Below are positions 5,466 through 6,080 of a stretch of 6,080 bases of DNA, piece by piece. The stretch is from a gamma proteobacterium symbiont of Lucinoma myriamae (GTDB lineage Bacteria; Pseudomonadota; Gammaproteobacteria; GRL18). Every line of letters begins with the position of its first letter. Position 1 is the first letter of the stretch. The translations under genes and the position numbers were made by a program. The stretch covers positions 1-6,080 of the forward strand of contig JAHXIM010000036.1 in assembly GCA_025655635.1 (NCBI GenBank). The letters run 5' to 3'. The notes beneath the pieces were generated by a model that was not told where the DNA came from, did not search any database, and saw nothing but the letters and a program-made list of their open reading frames with translations.

Positions 5466-5885
5466 ATGTTAAAAAACATAATATTATTTTTGTTGTTTGT
5501 ATTTTTTACCCAGACTGTTCTGGCGGGTATTGATCTGCATAATGGCTCAGATAATGCTAATTCATCTGATATTATCGAACACTATATTGATGTGCATAGT
5601 ATTAATGCATACAGTACTGTTCATCAGTGTGACTCTGAATTAGAAAATAAAAGTAACAACACTATAGTTTATAGTGATACTAATAACGTTCAACACGATC
5701 ATCAACACAATAAACAACATAGTTGTCATGGTCATATGACATCTTTTTCATTTATTGAGTTTTCAATATTTACCTTCAATTATAGTCATTTTTCTTCGAC
5801 TTTTTCTTATCTGTTTAACAACTATTCTGCCATTGTAAGTCCTGCTGACAGACCTCCTATCACTTCATCAATGCCATTAACTTAA
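5466..5885 (+). CDS. Secreted His-rich CzcI-like protein, probable metal-resistance leader gene
   Basis: This 139-residue protein starts at MLKNIILFLL. I prefer this ATG because it begins directly with a signal peptide (residues 1-20, cleavage after VLA) and follows the promoter at 5402-5430, although its ribosome-binding site is weak. The mature protein is polar and Asn/Ser-rich. It has a metal-binding-type cluster at 77-90 (HDHQHNKQHSCHGH, with H77, H79, H81, H85, C87, H88, H90), another cysteine at C55, and a C-terminal ADRPPI motif (127-132). A signal peptide, a central His/Cys cluster and an RPP tail together recall the small CzcI-like periplasmic proteins encoded just before CzcCBA/CusCBA heavy-metal efflux operons. 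The resemblance is in layout, not long identity. Binding of zinc, copper or cobalt is an inference; the metal cannot be chosen. Confidence 0.65.
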   Translation: MLKNIILFLLFVFFTQTVLAGIDLHNGSDNANSSDIIEHYIDVHSINAYSTVHQCDSELENKSNNTIVYSDTNNVQHDHQHNKQHSCHGHMTSFSFIEFSIFTFNYSHFSSTFSYLFNNYSAIVSPADRPPITSSMPLT

Positions 5886-5953
5886 GGATTCAACCCACTC
5901 TTTTGTAAACCATATTGTACTTGGGTCTATTCCAGCGATTTCGTTTGTCTACT

Positions 5954-5998
5954 CTTATAAAACTTCTATCCGGTCTATAAGCATCAACAATCTATAAT
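5954..5998 (+). promoter_or_regulatory. Possible regulated promoter before the next gene
   Basis: A perfect TATAAT lies at 5993-5998, about 80 bp upstream of the ATG at 6078, without a recognisable -35 element. Just upstream, CTTATA (5954-5959) and TATAAG (5976-5981) form a 6-bp inverted repeat with a 16-bp spacer that could be an operator. Activator-dependent metal-efflux promoters often have poor -35 elements, but this is only suggestive. The rest of 5886-6066 shows no gene. Confidence 0.25.
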
Positions 5999-6066
5999 AC
6001 CCCAAAAAATTAAGACAACAAAATCAGAATTCATATTCCTAAAGAGTTAAACTAAAGTCAATAAAC

Positions 6067-6080
6067 AGGAGTAAGAGATG
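6067..6080 (+). CDS. Start of the next gene: Shine-Dalgarno sequence and start codon only
   Basis: AGGAG (6067-6071) is followed after six bases by ATG (6078-6080), the last bases of the window. This is a near-ideal translation start on the strand of the His-rich protein gene, 192 bp after its stop. No coding residue beyond Met is visible, so the product cannot be read. From the CzcI-like neighbour, an outer-membrane component of a heavy-metal RND efflux system would be the first guess. Confidence 0.55.

Overview
This AT-rich window looks like chromosomal DNA of a motile gammaproteobacterium. The rsgA and orn proteins, a small monoheme c-type cytochrome, a chemoreceptor with a FliA-type promoter, and a CzcI-like metal-resistance leader protein all fit that group. 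I cannot name the genus from sequence alone.

Left end (1-1900, minus strand): a methyl-accepting chemotaxis protein with two membrane segments, a HAMP domain, the signalling hairpin and a C-terminal CZB zinc-binding domain. Its frame is broken at two A-runs, and probably a third time near the 3' end. Its flanking signals are still recognisable: a sigma-28 (FliA) type promoter at 1835-1862 and a hairpin plus U-tract terminator at 1-28. A 15-bp direct repeat lies just downstream of the promoter.

Centre (1902-4542, minus strand): a tight cluster in transcription order of a Ste24-like M48 membrane metalloprotease, a periplasmic monoheme cytochrome c and rsgA (30S-subunit maturation GTPase). Gaps are 7 and 12 bp, so it is probably one operon. 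Divergently, across a 144-bp spacer, lies orn (oligoribonuclease, 4687-5229, plus strand). These genes join ribosome assembly, the last step of RNA decay and envelope functions. orn next to rsgA is a familiar gammaproteobacterial arrangement; here the protease and cytochrome genes lie between them.

Right end (5230-6080, plus strand): an AT-rich intergenic region with a 14-bp-stem palindrome and a perfect 25-bp tandem repeat (3.3 copies). The repeat runs directly into the -35 element of a good sigma-70-type promoter. That promoter serves a 139-residue secreted His-rich protein with a C-terminal RPP-type tail, resembling the CzcI-like proteins that precede heavy-metal RND efflux operons. The window ends exactly on an ATG with an ideal Shine-Dalgarno sequence, the start of the next gene, possibly the first efflux component.

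The most noteworthy points are the multiply frameshifted zinc-binding chemoreceptor with its intact-looking FliA promoter, and the tandem-repeat array abutting the metal-gene promoter. I see no RNA gene, CRISPR array or insertion sequence.
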